From NCBI GenBank assembly GCA_035502095.1, contig DATJUX010000007.1, positions 1 through 64,000 of the forward strand: a stretch of 64,000 nt of DNA. Reading direction: 5' to 3'. Below the pieces are notes generated by a model. It saw nothing but the letters and a program-made list of their open reading frames with translations, did not search any database and had not been told where the DNA came from. This stretch comes from JAKANT01 sp035502095 (lineage in GTDB: Bacteria > Pseudomonadota > Gammaproteobacteria > Burkholderiales > Burkholderiaceae_F). The position numbers and the translations under genes are program-made. Shown piece after piece: positions 32,538 to 41,668 of this stretch; the stretch's first letter is position 1; each line of letters begins with the position of its first letter.

Positions 32538-33602
32538 ATGAGCCACAAAGTCACCGTCAAGCCGTCGGGCCGCGAGTTCACGGTCGAAGAGGGCGAGACC
32601 GTTCTGGCCGCGGCGCTGCGTAACGGCATCGGCCTTCCCTACGGGTGCAAGAACGGCGCGTGCGGTACCTGCAAGGGCAAGCTGCTGGAGGGCGAGCTCG
32701 TCTACGGGCCGCATGCCGCCTCGGCACTGAACGCGCAGGAACAGGCGCGCGGGCTGGCGCTGTTCTGCTGCAGCCAGCCGAAGACCGACCTGGTGATCGA
32801 GCAGCGCGAACTGAGCGGATTCGGCGATATCCCGATCCGCAAGATGCCGTGCCGGATCGCCACGATCGAACGGCCCGCGCCCGACGTGGCGATCATCTCG
32901 CTGCAGCTGCCGGCCAACGAACGGCTGCAGTTTCGCGCCGGGCAGTTCCTCGAGTTCCTGCTCAAGGACGGGAAGCGACGCAGCTACTCAATCGCCACCG
33001 CGCCGCATGCCGACGAGCGGATTCACATTCACGTGCGTCACATGCCGGGCGGCCTGTTCACCGACGCGTTGTTCGGAGCGAAGACGCCGCCGGTGAAGGA
33101 GCGCGACATCCTGCGTTTCGAGGGACCGCTGGGGACGTTCTTCCTGCGCGAGGACAATCCGAAGCCGATCGTGCTGCTGGCGAGCGGGACCGGGTTCGCG
33201 CCGATCAAGGCGATCGCGGAACACATCTTTCACAAGCGCATCAATCGCGACGAGCCGGACAAACCGGCGCGCCGGGTGGCGCTCTACTGGGGCTGCCGCG
33301 CCCGGCGCGACCTCTACATGCTCGAGTTGCCCGCCAGATGGGCCGGCGAGCAGCCGAACTTCCGCTTCGTGCCGGTCCTTTCCGATGCACTTGCCGAAGA
33401 TGCGTGGACCGGCCGGACCGGCTTCGTGCACCGCGCGGTGATGGAGGACCTGCCCGATCTTTCGGCCTTCCAGGTCTACGCGTGCGGCGCGCCGGCCATG
33501 GTGGAAGCGGCGCGCAGGGACTTTGCCGAACGCTGCGGCCTGCCCGAAGACGACTTTTTTGCCGACGCGTTCACGTCGGAGGCCGATTTGCTGCAGACCT
33601 GA
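32538..33602 (+). CDS. Ferredoxin-NAD(P)H reductase fusion (CDP-6-deoxy-glucoseen reductase-like)
   Basis: 354 residues. The N-terminal plant-type [2Fe-2S] domain has CKNGACGTCKG and a later CC (ALFCCSQPK). It is followed by an FAD domain with RSYSIATAP (FAD-binding RxYS) and an NAD(P) domain with LASGTGFAPIKAI and VYACGAPAMVEAA. The arrangement moves electrons from NADH through FAD to the iron-sulfur cluster and on to an oxygenase or reductase partner. In betaproteobacteria this gene is commonly labelled CDP-6-deoxy-delta-3,4-glucoseen reductase, but no deoxysugar genes are present here, so a general electron-transfer role is safer. The candidate arginine leader begins directly after its stop. 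Confidence 0.85.
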   Translation: MSHKVTVKPSGREFTVEEGETVLAAALRNGIGLPYGCKNGACGTCKGKLLEGELVYGPHAASALNAQEQARGLALFCCSQPKTDLVIEQRELSGFGDIPIRKMPCRIATIERPAPDVAIISLQLPANERLQFRAGQFLEFLLKDGKRRSYSIATAPHADERIHIHVRHMPGGLFTDALFGAKTPPVKERDILRFEGPLGTFFLREDNPKPIVLLASGTGFAPIKAIAEHIFHKRINRDEPDKPARRVALYWGCRARRDLYMLELPARWAGEQPNFRFVPVLSDALAEDAWTGRTGFVHRAVMEDLPDLSAFQVYACGAPAMVEAARRDFAERCGLPEDDFFADAFTSEADLLQT

Positions 33603-33617
33603 GTTATATTGCGCCGC

Positions 33618-33698
33618 ATGTGTCTGGTTGCCCGACGTCGACGCCCGTGCACGCATCTCCATGCGGGCGTCAGCGTGCGGCCTGACGCCCCGGCATGA
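33618..33698 (+). CDS. Putative Arg-rich leader peptide, 26 aa
   Basis: An ATG at 33618 opens a frame of 26 codons to TGA at 33696. It begins MCLVARRRRPCTHLHAG, with Arg codons CGA CGT CGA CGC in a row at positions 6-9. No Shine-Dalgarno sequence precedes it, but a TATATT sits 7 bases before the ATG, so the transcript could start at the ATG itself (leaderless). The run of Arg codons before an arginine-pathway gene and a terminator is what a ribosome-stalling leader peptide would look like. It might also be a chance frame; peptide conservation in relatives would settle this. Confidence 0.5.
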   Translation: MCLVARRRRPCTHLHAGVSVRPDAPA

Positions 33699-33726
33699 TC
33701 CGGCTGGACGCCACCAATCCTCACTC

Positions 33727-33757
33727 AAGGCCGCGAAATTCGCGGCCTTTGTTTTTT
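33727..33757 (+). terminator. Intrinsic terminator inside the argD leader
   Basis: Perfect 7-bp GC stem GGCCGCG/CGCGGCC (33729-33735 with 33741-33747), loop AAATT, then TTTGTTTTTT. The 5' AA also pairs with the first Ts. It is a strong rho-independent terminator on the plus strand. It lies between the leader ORF and the ribosome binding site of the aminotransferase gene (GGAG at 33765). Confidence 0.88.
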
Positions 33758-33774
33758 CGGACCCCGGAGCAACG

Positions 33775-34962
33775 ATGAAGATCGATCAGTACGACACCGC
33801 AGCCGTGATGGCGGTCGCCGCGCGGCCCGAACTCGTGTTCGTCGAGGGCCACGGATCATGGCTCTTCGATCATCGTGGCAAGCGTTATCTCGACTTCGTG
33901 CAGGGCTGGGCCGTCAATGCACTCGGCCACTGCCCGCCGGAGATCGCGCGCGCGCTCGCGCGCCAGGCGCAGCGCCTCGTGAACCCGAGCCCGGCGTTCT
34001 TCAACGACGCGGCCATCGAACTGGCCGGGCGACTCGCAGCGCTCTCCGGGCTCCCGCACGTGTTCCTCGCGTCCAGCGGCGCCGAGGCGAACGAAGGGGC
34101 GATCAAGCTCGCGCGCAAATGGGGGCAGAAAAACAAGCAAGGCGCGCACGAGATCATCACCTTCGGCGACGCGTTCCACGGCCGCACGCTGGCGACGATG
34201 TCCGCTTCCGGCAAGGCGGGATGGGAACGGCTGTTCGAGCCGAAGGTGCCCGGGTTCCCCAAGGCCGTGCTCAACGATCTGGCATCGGTCGAGGCGCTCG
34301 TCGGACCCGCGACGGTGGGCATCATGCTCGAGCCGACGCAGGGCGAGGCGGGCGTGGTGCCCGCCGAGGATGCGTTCCTGCGTGCATTGCGCAGGCTGTG
34401 CGATCGACACGGCCTGCTGTTGATCCTCGACGAGGTGCAGACCGGGATCGGCCGCACCGGAACGATGTTCGCGTTCGAGCAGGTTGGCATCCGCCCGGAC
34501 CTCGTCACGCTTGGCAAGGGTATCGGCGGCGGCGTGCCGCTCTCCGCGCTGCTCGCCACGGACGCGGCGATGTGTTTCGAACCGGGCGACCAGGGCGGCA
34601 CCTACTGCGGCAATCCGCTGATGGCCGCGGTCGGCAGCGCGGTGATCGACGCCGTATCGACGCCCGCGTTTCTGGCAACAGTCAGGGAGCGGGCCGCGCA
34701 ACTCGAGCGTGGCCTCGCCGCGCTGATCGCGCGCCACGGACTGACCGGGCAACGCGGGCGCGGCCTGCTGCGCGCGCTCGATCTCGGCACGCCGGATGCG
34801 AACCGGGTGGTCGAGGTCGCGCGTTCGCTCGTACCCGATGGCCTGCTGCTCAACGCGCCGCGGCCGAACCTGCTGCGCTTCATGCCGGCGCTCAACGTGA
34901 AGGCGGACGAAATCGAGCGGATGCTCGCCATGCTCGACGGGATCCTCATGGACTCCACATGA
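33775..34962 (+). CDS. argD: Acetylornithine aminotransferase-like, class III PLP enzyme
   Basis: 395 residues; ATG at 33775 with GGAG 6 bases before. It transfers an amino group between acetylornithine and 2-oxoglutarate or acts on a related omega-amine such as succinylornithine or putrescine. Motifs: LDFVQGWAVNALGHCPPEI, the phosphate-binding SSGAEANEGAIKLAR, AFHGRTLATMSASG, LILDEVQTGIGRTG (Asp to the PLP ring nitrogen), and the PLP Lys in VTLGKGIGGGVPLSA. The closest type I recognise is ArgD of Burkholderiales. It is first in a chain of four genes joined by ATGA overlaps, with two N-acetyltransferases and a PaiB protein. This suggests amine or polyamine metabolism as well as arginine synthesis. 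Confidence 0.85.
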   Translation: MKIDQYDTAAVMAVAARPELVFVEGHGSWLFDHRGKRYLDFVQGWAVNALGHCPPEIARALARQAQRLVNPSPAFFNDAAIELAGRLAALSGLPHVFLASSGAEANEGAIKLARKWGQKNKQGAHEIITFGDAFHGRTLATMSASGKAGWERLFEPKVPGFPKAVLNDLASVEALVGPATVGIMLEPTQGEAGVVPAEDAFLRALRRLCDRHGLLLILDEVQTGIGRTGTMFAFEQVGIRPDLVTLGKGIGGGVPLSALLATDAAMCFEPGDQGGTYCGNPLMAAVGSAVIDAVSTPAFLATVRERAAQLERGLAALIARHGLTGQRGRGLLRALDLGTPDANRVVEVARSLVPDGLLLNAPRPNLLRFMPALNVKADEIERMLAMLDGILMDST

Positions 34963-35390
34963 ACGACATCGATATCTCCATCGACGCCGCGCGGCTCGAC
35001 GTGGCGGCCGTGCACCGGTTTCTCGCGCAGGAATCGCACTGGGCGCGCGGCATCGACCGCACGACCGTGGAGCGCTCGGTGCGCAACTCGCTGTGTTTCG
35101 GCGCCTTTCGCGACGGCACGCAGATCGGATTCGCACGCGTCGTCACCGATCGCGCGACCTTCGCCTTCGTCTGCGACGTGTTCGTGGTGCCCGAAGCGCG
35201 CGGGCAGGGCGTCGCGCGCCGGCTCGTCGATGCGATCATGCGGCACCCGGATCTGCAGGGCCTGCGCCGCATGGCGCTGACGAGCCGCGACGCGCAGGGA
35301 CTCTACGAGCACGCCGGCTTCGCCGGGCTCGCCAACCCCGAGCGCTGGATGGAGCGATTCTTTCCCGCCATCTACGGAGCCGCATCATGA
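34959..35390 (+). CDS. GNAT-family N-acetyltransferase
   Basis: 143 residues; the ATG at 34959 overlaps the aminotransferase stop by 4 bases, so translation is coupled. The acetyl-CoA-binding motif A is VCDVFVVPEARGQGVARRLV (V/I-x-x-x-x-RGxGxA), followed by ALTSRDAQGLYEHAGF, the usual motif B. It moves acetyl from acetyl-CoA to an amine. Substrate is unknown; in Bacillus a GNAT (PaiA) is paired with PaiB and acetylates spermidine, and here the next gene is paiB-like, which makes a polyamine substrate worth testing. Confidence 0.85.
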   Translation: MNDIDISIDAARLDVAAVHRFLAQESHWARGIDRTTVERSVRNSLCFGAFRDGTQIGFARVVTDRATFAFVCDVFVVPEARGQGVARRLVDAIMRHPDLQGLRRMALTSRDAQGLYEHAGFAGLANPERWMERFFPAIYGAAS

Positions 35391-36010
35391 TCTACATGCC
35401 GACTCATTTCTCCGTGCCCGACCGGACCAGCCAACTCGCGGTGATGCGGGCGAGTCCGTTCGCCACGCTGGTTTCGGTCGCCGATGGCGTGCCGGCGTTC
35501 TCGCATGTTCCGCTCGTCGTCGAGGAGCGGGGCGAGAGCATCGCCCTGCTCGGGCACGTCGCGATCGCGAATCCGCACTGGCGCTCCTGGGCCCCCGAGC
35601 ACCCGGTGATCGCGGTGTTTCATGGGCCGAACGGCTACGTGTCGCCGCGCCTCTACAGCGTGCGCGAGGCGGTGCCGACTTGGAACTACGTCGTGGTGCA
35701 CGCTCAGGGCCGGCTGCGTGCGATCGAGAGCAGCGCCGGCAAGGAGGGCATCCTGAAGGCGCTGATCGACAACCACGACCCGGCGTACCGCGCGCAGTGG
35801 GACGAACTCGGCGAGGAGTTCCGCGAGAAGATGAAGCGCGGCATCGTCGGCTTCGAAGTCGCCGTCGAGCGGGTCGACGGCAAGTTCAAGCTGAGCCAGA
35901 ACCGTCCGCCGCAGGATCGCGCGAGCGTGCTCGCCGCGATGGAAGAGGGGGGGGCGGGCGAGCGTGCGCTGGCGGAGTGGATGCGGCGCCTGGGCATCGG
36001 TGTCGCATGA
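35387..36010 (+). CDS. PaiB family FMN-binding protein
   Basis: 207 residues; the start at 35387 overlaps the previous stop by 4 bases. It has the PaiB/FMN-binding split-barrel pattern: MYMPTHF-like start (MIYMPTHFSVPD), ASPFATLVSV, HVAIANPHWRSW, PVIAVFHGPNGYVSPRLY and VPTWNYVVVHAQGRLR near residue 100, then the helical tail GIVGFEVAVERVDGKFKLSQN. PaiB was described in Bacillus as a negative regulator of sporulation and protease genes; biochemically the fold binds FMN or haem. Its place between two acetyltransferases repeats the PaiA-PaiB association. Confidence 0.88.
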   Translation: MIYMPTHFSVPDRTSQLAVMRASPFATLVSVADGVPAFSHVPLVVEERGESIALLGHVAIANPHWRSWAPEHPVIAVFHGPNGYVSPRLYSVREAVPTWNYVVVHAQGRLRAIESSAGKEGILKALIDNHDPAYRAQWDELGEEFREKMKRGIVGFEVAVERVDGKFKLSQNRPPQDRASVLAAMEEGGAGERALAEWMRRLGIGVA

Positions 36011-36432
36011 GCGGCATTCGCCGCGTCGGAAGCGGCGACACCGAGGCCATCGTCGTGTTGTGGCGCGACGTCTTCCCCGAATACAACGACCCGGCGCGCC
36101 CGCAGCGCGATCCGCGCGCCAACATCGCACGCAAGCTGGCGTTCGGCGATGGCCTGTTCTGGCTGGTCGAGATGGGCGACCGCGTCGTGGCGACCGCCAT
36201 GGCGGGTTACGACGGGCATCGCGGCTGGATCTACTCGATCGGCGTCGCGCCGGCCGAGCGGGGCCGCGGGCATGCGCGGGCGCTGCTCGCGCATGCCGAG
36301 GCGCAACTGCGCGCGCTCGGCTGCCCGAAGATCAACATCCAGGTGCTCGCGGACAAGGAGGAGGCGCTGCGTTTCTGGCGCGCCGCGGGTTATCAGCCGG
36401 ATCCCGTGGTGAGCCTCGGGCGGCGGCTGTAG
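36007..36432 (+). CDS. GNAT-family acetyltransferase (YpeA-like)
   Basis: 141 residues, start overlapping the paiB-like stop by 4 bases. The N-terminus IRRVGSGDTEAIVVLWRDVF and the core GHRGWIYSIGVAPAERGRGH, followed by LLAHAEAQLRALGCPKINIQ and FWRAAGYQPDPVVSLGRRL, match the YpeA type of acetyltransferase. Substrate is not known. It ends the argD-GNAT-paiB-GNAT operon, 48 bases from the converging livF stop. Confidence 0.85.
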   Translation: MSGIRRVGSGDTEAIVVLWRDVFPEYNDPARPQRDPRANIARKLAFGDGLFWLVEMGDRVVATAMAGYDGHRGWIYSIGVAPAERGRGHARALLAHAEAQLRALGCPKINIQVLADKEEALRFWRAAGYQPDPVVSLGRRL

Positions 36433-36446
36433 CCGCTGACGCCGGA

Positions 36447-36466
36447 CGCGCCGCGCACTCGGCGCG
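36447..36466. terminator. Hairpin between converging operons
   Basis: CGCGCCG at 36447-36453 pairs with CGGCGCG at 36460-36466, with a 6-base loop. A short T-rich stretch (GTCTTTCTC) follows at 36473-36481 on the plus strand. It sits between the 3' ends of the GNAT operon and livF and could stop transcription from both sides. Confidence 0.45.
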
Positions 36467-36479
36467 GGTCCAGTCTTTC

Positions 36480-37202
36480 TCAATGCGGTGCTTCGCCCAG
36501 GTACGCCGCGCGCACCTTCGGGTCGTTCAGCATCGCGGCGGCGTGGCCCGAAAGCGTGATGAGCCCGGAGTCCATCACGTAGGCCCGGTGCGCAGCCTCC
36601 AGCGCAAGGCGTGCGTTCTGTTCGACGAGCAGGATCGGGATCCTCTGCGCCGAGACGCTGCGCACCACCTCGAAGATCTTCTCGACCATGATCGGCGCAA
36701 GTCCCATCGAGGGCTCGTCCAGCAGCAGCAGGCGCGGGCGGCTCATGAGCGCGCGCGCCATCGCGAGCATCTGCTGCTCGCCGCCGGAGAGCGTACCGGC
36801 GAGCTGCTTGGCGCGCTCTTTCAGACGCGGAAAGGTCTGGAACATCCGCTCCATGTCGGCGCGCACCTCGGGGGCGTCGGAGCGCGAGAACGCGCCCATC
36901 TGCAGGTTCTCCGTCACCGACATGCGCGCGAAGACGCCGCGGCCTTCCGGAACCATCGCGAGGCCCTGCTGCAACAGTTTGTAGGAAGGAGCGCCGCTGC
37001 AGGACTTCCCCATGTACTCGACCGCACCCTGCCAGGGCAGCGTGCCTGTGATCGCCTTCAGCGTCGTCGTCTTGCCCGCGCCATTGGCGCCGATCAGCGT
37101 GACCAGTTCGCCGGCCTGGATCTCGAAGTCGATTCCCTTGACCGCCTGGATGCCTCCGTACGCGACACGAAGGCCGGCGACGCGAAGCACGACGTCGCTC
37201 AT
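36480..37202 (-). CDS. livF: Branched-chain amino acid ABC transporter ATP-binding protein LivF
   Basis: 240 residues with Walker A GANGAGKTTTLKAITG, signature LSGGEQQMLAMARAL and Walker B LLLLDEPSMGLAP, then LVEQN, which is the LivF-type H-loop region (His replaced in this subfamily by a Gln-Asn context). The short C-terminus is normal for LivF. Its start overlaps the livG stop by 4 bases. It pairs with LivG to energise the LivHM channel at the inner membrane and is last in the liv operon. Confidence 0.93.
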   Translation of the reverse strand: MSDVVLRVAGLRVAYGGIQAVKGIDFEIQAGELVTLIGANGAGKTTTLKAITGTLPWQGAVEYMGKSCSGAPSYKLLQQGLAMVPEGRGVFARMSVTENLQMGAFSRSDAPEVRADMERMFQTFPRLKERAKQLAGTLSGGEQQMLAMARALMSRPRLLLLDEPSMGLAPIMVEKIFEVVRSVSAQRIPILLVEQNARLALEAAHRAYVMDSGLITLSGHAAAMLNDPKVRAAYLGEAPH

Positions 37203-37990
37203 GCCACCTCCTTGGTCGCGACGTCCTTGTGCGATCCGCCGAGATACGCCTCGATCACCGCCGGGTTGCGCTGCACGTCGCCGGGCGTGCCTTCGGCGAT
37301 CATCTTGCCGTAGTCAAGCACCGTCACCCGGTCGCACAGGCCGAGCACGAGCTTGACGTCGTGCTCGATCAGAAGGATGGTGACCCGGTCCTTGCTGATG
37401 TTCGACAGCAGCTCGCGCAACCCGACTTTCTCGGTTGCGTTCATGCCGGCGGCGGGTTCGTCCAGCGCGAGCAGCTTCGGGTCGGTCGCGAGCGCGCGCG
37501 CGATCTCGAGGCGGCGCTGGTCGCCGTAGGCCAGGGTGCGCGCCTGGAAGTTGGCATAGCGCGTGATGCCGACGTAATCGAGCAGTTCGAGCGAGCGCTT
37601 GCGGATCGCCGCTTCCTCGGCGCGCGTCGCGGGCGTGCGCAGCACGGCACCGACCGCGGTCGCCTTGGTGCGCACGTGCCGGCCGACCATCACGTTCTCG
37701 AGGGCGGTCATGTCGGGGAAGAGCCGGATGTTCTGGAACGTGCGTGCAATCCCGGCTTCGGCCACCTTGTGCACGGCGGTCGGCGAATAGGGCTTGCCAT
37801 CCAGTTCGAAGCTGCCCGAATCCGGCGTGTACAGGCCCGTGATGACGTTGAAGAAGGTCGTCTTGCCGGCGCCGTTCGGGCCGATCAGGCCGTAGATCTG
37901 TCCGCGTCGGATCGTGAGGCCGACGTCCGACAGGGCCTGCAAGCCGCCGAACCGCTTGTTGACTCCCGTAACCCTGAGGATCACGTCCAT
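37199..37990 (-). CDS. livG: Branched-chain amino acid ABC transporter ATP-binding protein LivG
   Basis: 263 residues. Walker A is GPNGAGKTTFFNVITG; the Q-loop region is IARTFQNIRLFPDMTALENV, a LivG hallmark; the signature is the LivG variant LAYGDQRRLEIARAL; Walker B is LLALDEPAAGMN; the H-loop is LLIEHDVKLVLGLCD. The last stretch NPAVIEAYLGG is also typical. It lies 12 bases after livM and overlaps livF, so it is in the same transcript. Confidence 0.93.
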   Translation of the reverse strand: MDVILRVTGVNKRFGGLQALSDVGLTIRRGQIYGLIGPNGAGKTTFFNVITGLYTPDSGSFELDGKPYSPTAVHKVAEAGIARTFQNIRLFPDMTALENVMVGRHVRTKATAVGAVLRTPATRAEEAAIRKRSLELLDYVGITRYANFQARTLAYGDQRRLEIARALATDPKLLALDEPAAGMNATEKVGLRELLSNISKDRVTILLIEHDVKLVLGLCDRVTVLDYGKMIAEGTPGDVQRNPAVIEAYLGGSHKDVATKEVA

Positions 37991-38002
37991 TGGCTGCTCC
38001 CG

Positions 38003-39148
<1,146 letters not shown>

Positions 39149-39157
39149 GGCGACTCC

Positions 39158-40087
39158 TCAGGCGCGTTCCGCAACCCGCTCGCCGAGCAGGCCGCTGGGG
39201 CGGAATATCAGCACCGCGCACAGCACGATGAACGCGAACACATCCTGGTAGTTGGAGCCAAGCACGCCGCCGGTGAGCTGGCCGATGTAACCGGCGCCGA
39301 GGGCTTCGATCAGGCCGAGCAGCACACCGCCCACCATCGCGCCCGGGATGTTGCCGATGCCGCCCAGCACCGCCGCGGTGAACGCCTTGAGGCCGGGGAT
39401 GAAGCCCATGTAGAAATGCGCGACCGAGTAGGTGGCGGCGATCATCACGCCGGCCACCGCCGCCAGCGCGGCGCCGATCGCGAAGGTCGCCATGATCACG
39501 GCATTGGGGTTCACGCCCATCAGGCTCGCGACGCGCGGGTTCTCGGCGGTGGCGCGCATCGCCCGGCCGAGCTTGGTGCGGTTGACCAGCACCATCAGCC
39601 CGATCATGATGATCGCCGAGAGCGCGACCACCACCAGCTTGGTGACCGTGACGATCGCGCCCAGGAACTCGAGCGGCGCCGAGGGCAGCAGCTGCGGAAA
39701 CGTCATGTAGTTGCGCCCCCAGATCAGCATGGCGGCCGTCTGCAGCACGATCGAGACGCCGATCGCCGTGATGAGCGGCGCCAGGCGCGGCGCGTTGCGC
39801 AGCGGCCGGTAGGCCACGCGCTCGATGATCAGGCTGACGACGATGCAGGTCGGGATCGCGGTGGCCAGGCCGCAGATGATCAGCAGCCATCCCGGTGCGT
39901 CCGGGAAGTGCGCTTGCAGCAGCACGATCGTCGAAAGCGCTGTCAGCGCCCCGACCATGAGCACGTCGCCGTGGGCGAAGTTGATCAGGTTGAGGATGCC
40001 GTAGACCATCGTATAGCCCAGCGCGATCAGCGAGTACAGGCTACCCAGCACCAGGCCGTTCAACAGCTGCTGAATGAAGGTGTCCAT
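39158..40087 (-). CDS. livH: Branched-chain amino acid ABC permease LivH
   Basis: 309 residues with eight or so membrane segments. The start MDTFIQQLLNGLVLGSLYSL and GYTMVYGILNLINFAHGDVL are diagnostic for LivH; the coupling loop RTKLGRAMRATAENPRVASL carries the ATPase contact. It is separated from the upstream binding-protein gene by 140 bases that contain a strong terminator, so livHMGF should be transcribed less than livK. Confidence 0.93.
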   Translation of the reverse strand: MDTFIQQLLNGLVLGSLYSLIALGYTMVYGILNLINFAHGDVLMVGALTALSTIVLLQAHFPDAPGWLLIICGLATAIPTCIVVSLIIERVAYRPLRNAPRLAPLITAIGVSIVLQTAAMLIWGRNYMTFPQLLPSAPLEFLGAIVTVTKLVVVALSAIIMIGLMVLVNRTKLGRAMRATAENPRVASLMGVNPNAVIMATFAIGAALAAVAGVMIAATYSVAHFYMGFIPGLKAFTAAVLGGIGNIPGAMVGGVLLGLIEALGAGYIGQLTGGVLGSNYQDVFAFIVLCAVLIFRPSGLLGERVAERA

Positions 40088-40182
40088 ATCCCCTCCGGCG
40101 CTTTGGCCTGGTTACGCAGCGTGAAGCCCGTGCATGCTAGCAAGCGATGCCGCGCTTGCCTCGCATCCGCGCTGCGACATAG

Positions 40183-40210
40183 CAAAACGGCACCCGAAGG
40201 TGCCGTTTTG
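40183..40210 (-). terminator. Terminator with UUCG tetraloop between livK and livH
   Basis: A perfect 12-bp stem (40183-40194 with 40199-40210). On the minus strand it reads CAAAACGGCACC, TTCG, GGTGCCGTTTTG, giving the very stable C(UUCG)G tetraloop and a short T run in the descending arm. It lies 17 bases after the livK stop. Partial termination here would give more binding protein than permease, a common arrangement in ABC operons. Confidence 0.9.
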
Positions 40211-40227
40211 TCTTGCCCGGACAACGT

Positions 40228-41409
40228 TCAGCGCGAAGTCGAGATGTACTCGAGCTTGCCGTCCTTGACCTTGAACATCGAAATGGCGCCGTTTTTGATG
40301 TCGCCCTTGTCGTCGAAGGCAATCTGGCCCGTCAGTCCCGTGTAGTCCGTGGCGGGCATGGCGGCGGTGATCGAGGCGCGATCGGCCTTGCCGGCGCGCT
40401 TGATCGCATCGGCGATCACGTAGACCGCGTCGTAGCTGTAGGGCGAATAGACCTGCACGTCGGCGTTGAACTTGGCCTTGTACTTCTGCATGAACTCCTG
40501 GCCCTTCGCCAGCTTCTCGACCGCTTCGCCGGCCATCGAGCATGTCAGCTTGTCGGCGGCATCGCCGGCCAGCTTGATGAACTCGGGCGAGCAAACGCCG
40601 TCACCGGCGAGCAGCGGCGCCTTGATGCCGAGCTGCTTCATCTGCTTCGCCATCGGGCCGGCGGTCGCGTCCATGCCGCCGTACATGACGACGTCGGGCT
40701 TGGCCGCGCGGACCTTGGTCAGGATGGCGTTGAAGTCCGTGGCCTTGTCGTTGGTGAACTCGCGCGCGACGACCTTGACGCCCTTTTCCTTCGAGACCTT
40801 TTCGACCACGTCGGCGAGCCCCTGGCCGTAGGCGGTGCGGTCGTCGATGATGGCGATCGTCTTCGCCTTCATCTCGGTCGCCGCGAAATTGGCGAGCACG
40901 CCGCCCTGCTGGTTGTCGTTGGCCACGACGCGGAAGGTGGTCTTGAAGCCCTGTTCCGTCAGCTTCGGATTCGTCGCCGAGGGGGAGATTTGCGTCACGT
41001 TGGCGTCGGCGTAGATCTTCGACGCCGGGATCGACGTACCCGAGTTCAGGTGACCGACCACGGCCACCACGCCGGCATCGACCAGCTTCTGCGCCGCGAG
41101 CGTGCCTTCCTTCGGGTCGGCCTTGTCGTCTTCGCCCTGGAGCTCGAGCTTGATCGTCTTGTCGCCAAGCTTGATGCCGCCGGCGGCGTTGATCTCGTCG
41201 ACCGCCATGCGTGCGCCGTTCTCGTTGTCCTTGCCCAGGTGCGCGATGCCGCCGGTGAGCGGCGCGACGTGGCCGATCTTGACGACCTCTTCGGCCGGTG
41301 CCGCCGCTTTGGCCTCCACCTTGGGCGGAGCCTCTTCCTTCTTGCCACAGGCAGCGAGCGCGACCGCGATGGCGAACGCGACCGGCGCGAACTTGATCAC
41401 TTGCTTCAT
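40228..41409 (-). CDS. livK: Branched-chain amino acid substrate-binding lipoprotein (LivK/LivJ type)
   Basis: 393 residues. The signal peptide ends in a lipobox (VALAACGKKEEA, Cys at about 21), so the protein is lipid-anchored, unlike the free periplasmic E. coli LivJ. An Ala/Glu/Lys linker (about 24-45) precedes the periplasmic type-1 binding fold: VKIGHVAPLTGGIAHLGKDN, SGTSIPASKIYADANVTQIS, FRVVANDNQQGG and AAKPDVVMYGGMDATAGP. Start at 41409 with GAGGAGAA about 6 bases upstream. It binds Leu/Ile/Val or another amino acid and delivers it to LivHM. The promoter should be in the 259-base gap shared with the D-amino-acid dehydrogenase gene. Confidence 0.92.
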   Translation of the reverse strand: MKQVIKFAPVAFAIAVALAACGKKEEAPPKVEAKAAAPAEEVVKIGHVAPLTGGIAHLGKDNENGARMAVDEINAAGGIKLGDKTIKLELQGEDDKADPKEGTLAAQKLVDAGVVAVVGHLNSGTSIPASKIYADANVTQISPSATNPKLTEQGFKTTFRVVANDNQQGGVLANFAATEMKAKTIAIIDDRTAYGQGLADVVEKVSKEKGVKVVAREFTNDKATDFNAILTKVRAAKPDVVMYGGMDATAGPMAKQMKQLGIKAPLLAGDGVCSPEFIKLAGDAADKLTCSMAGEAVEKLAKGQEFMQKYKAKFNADVQVYSPYSYDAVYVIADAIKRAGKADRASITAAMPATDYTGLTGQIAFDDKGDIKNGAISMFKVKDGKLEYISTSR

Positions 41410-41668
41410 TCAGTTCTCCTCACAGGGAATCGGCGATGGCACGAAGCAGCATCACCGGTGGATATTCCGGTCCCGAGCGGCTGCGACGGCTCACCCCGAT
41501 CCGAAAGCGGCGGATTGTAGTACCACCGCCGCCGCGGTCACGCGGGCAGCCTGTAAGGTGGCGACGGGCGGTCCGCGAGCTGCCGTGCCCGCGCGACAGC
41601 GGCGGCGTTCGCAGTCCGTAGAATCCGCCGCCGCGCGGCCGGTCGAAGCTGCGACGAGGGACGGAGCG

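Larger units (their letters stand above)
33603..33774 (+). promoter_or_regulatory. Candidate arginine-responsive transcription attenuator
   Basis: The 172 bases before the ArgD-like gene hold, in order: a -10-like TATATT at 33605-33610; an ATG 7 bases later; a 26-codon frame with four Arg codons; a 9-bp hairpin (33665-33673 with 33682-33690); and a strong terminator at 33727-33757. The segment GCGGCCT (33677-33683), which overlaps the first hairpin, is exactly complementary to AGGCCGC (33728-33734) in the 5' arm of the terminator. Two exclusive folds are therefore possible. The terminator ends 7 bases before the ribosome binding site, leaving no room for a promoter after it, so the downstream operon depends on read-through. 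Mechanism and signal are inferred. Confidence 0.6.
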
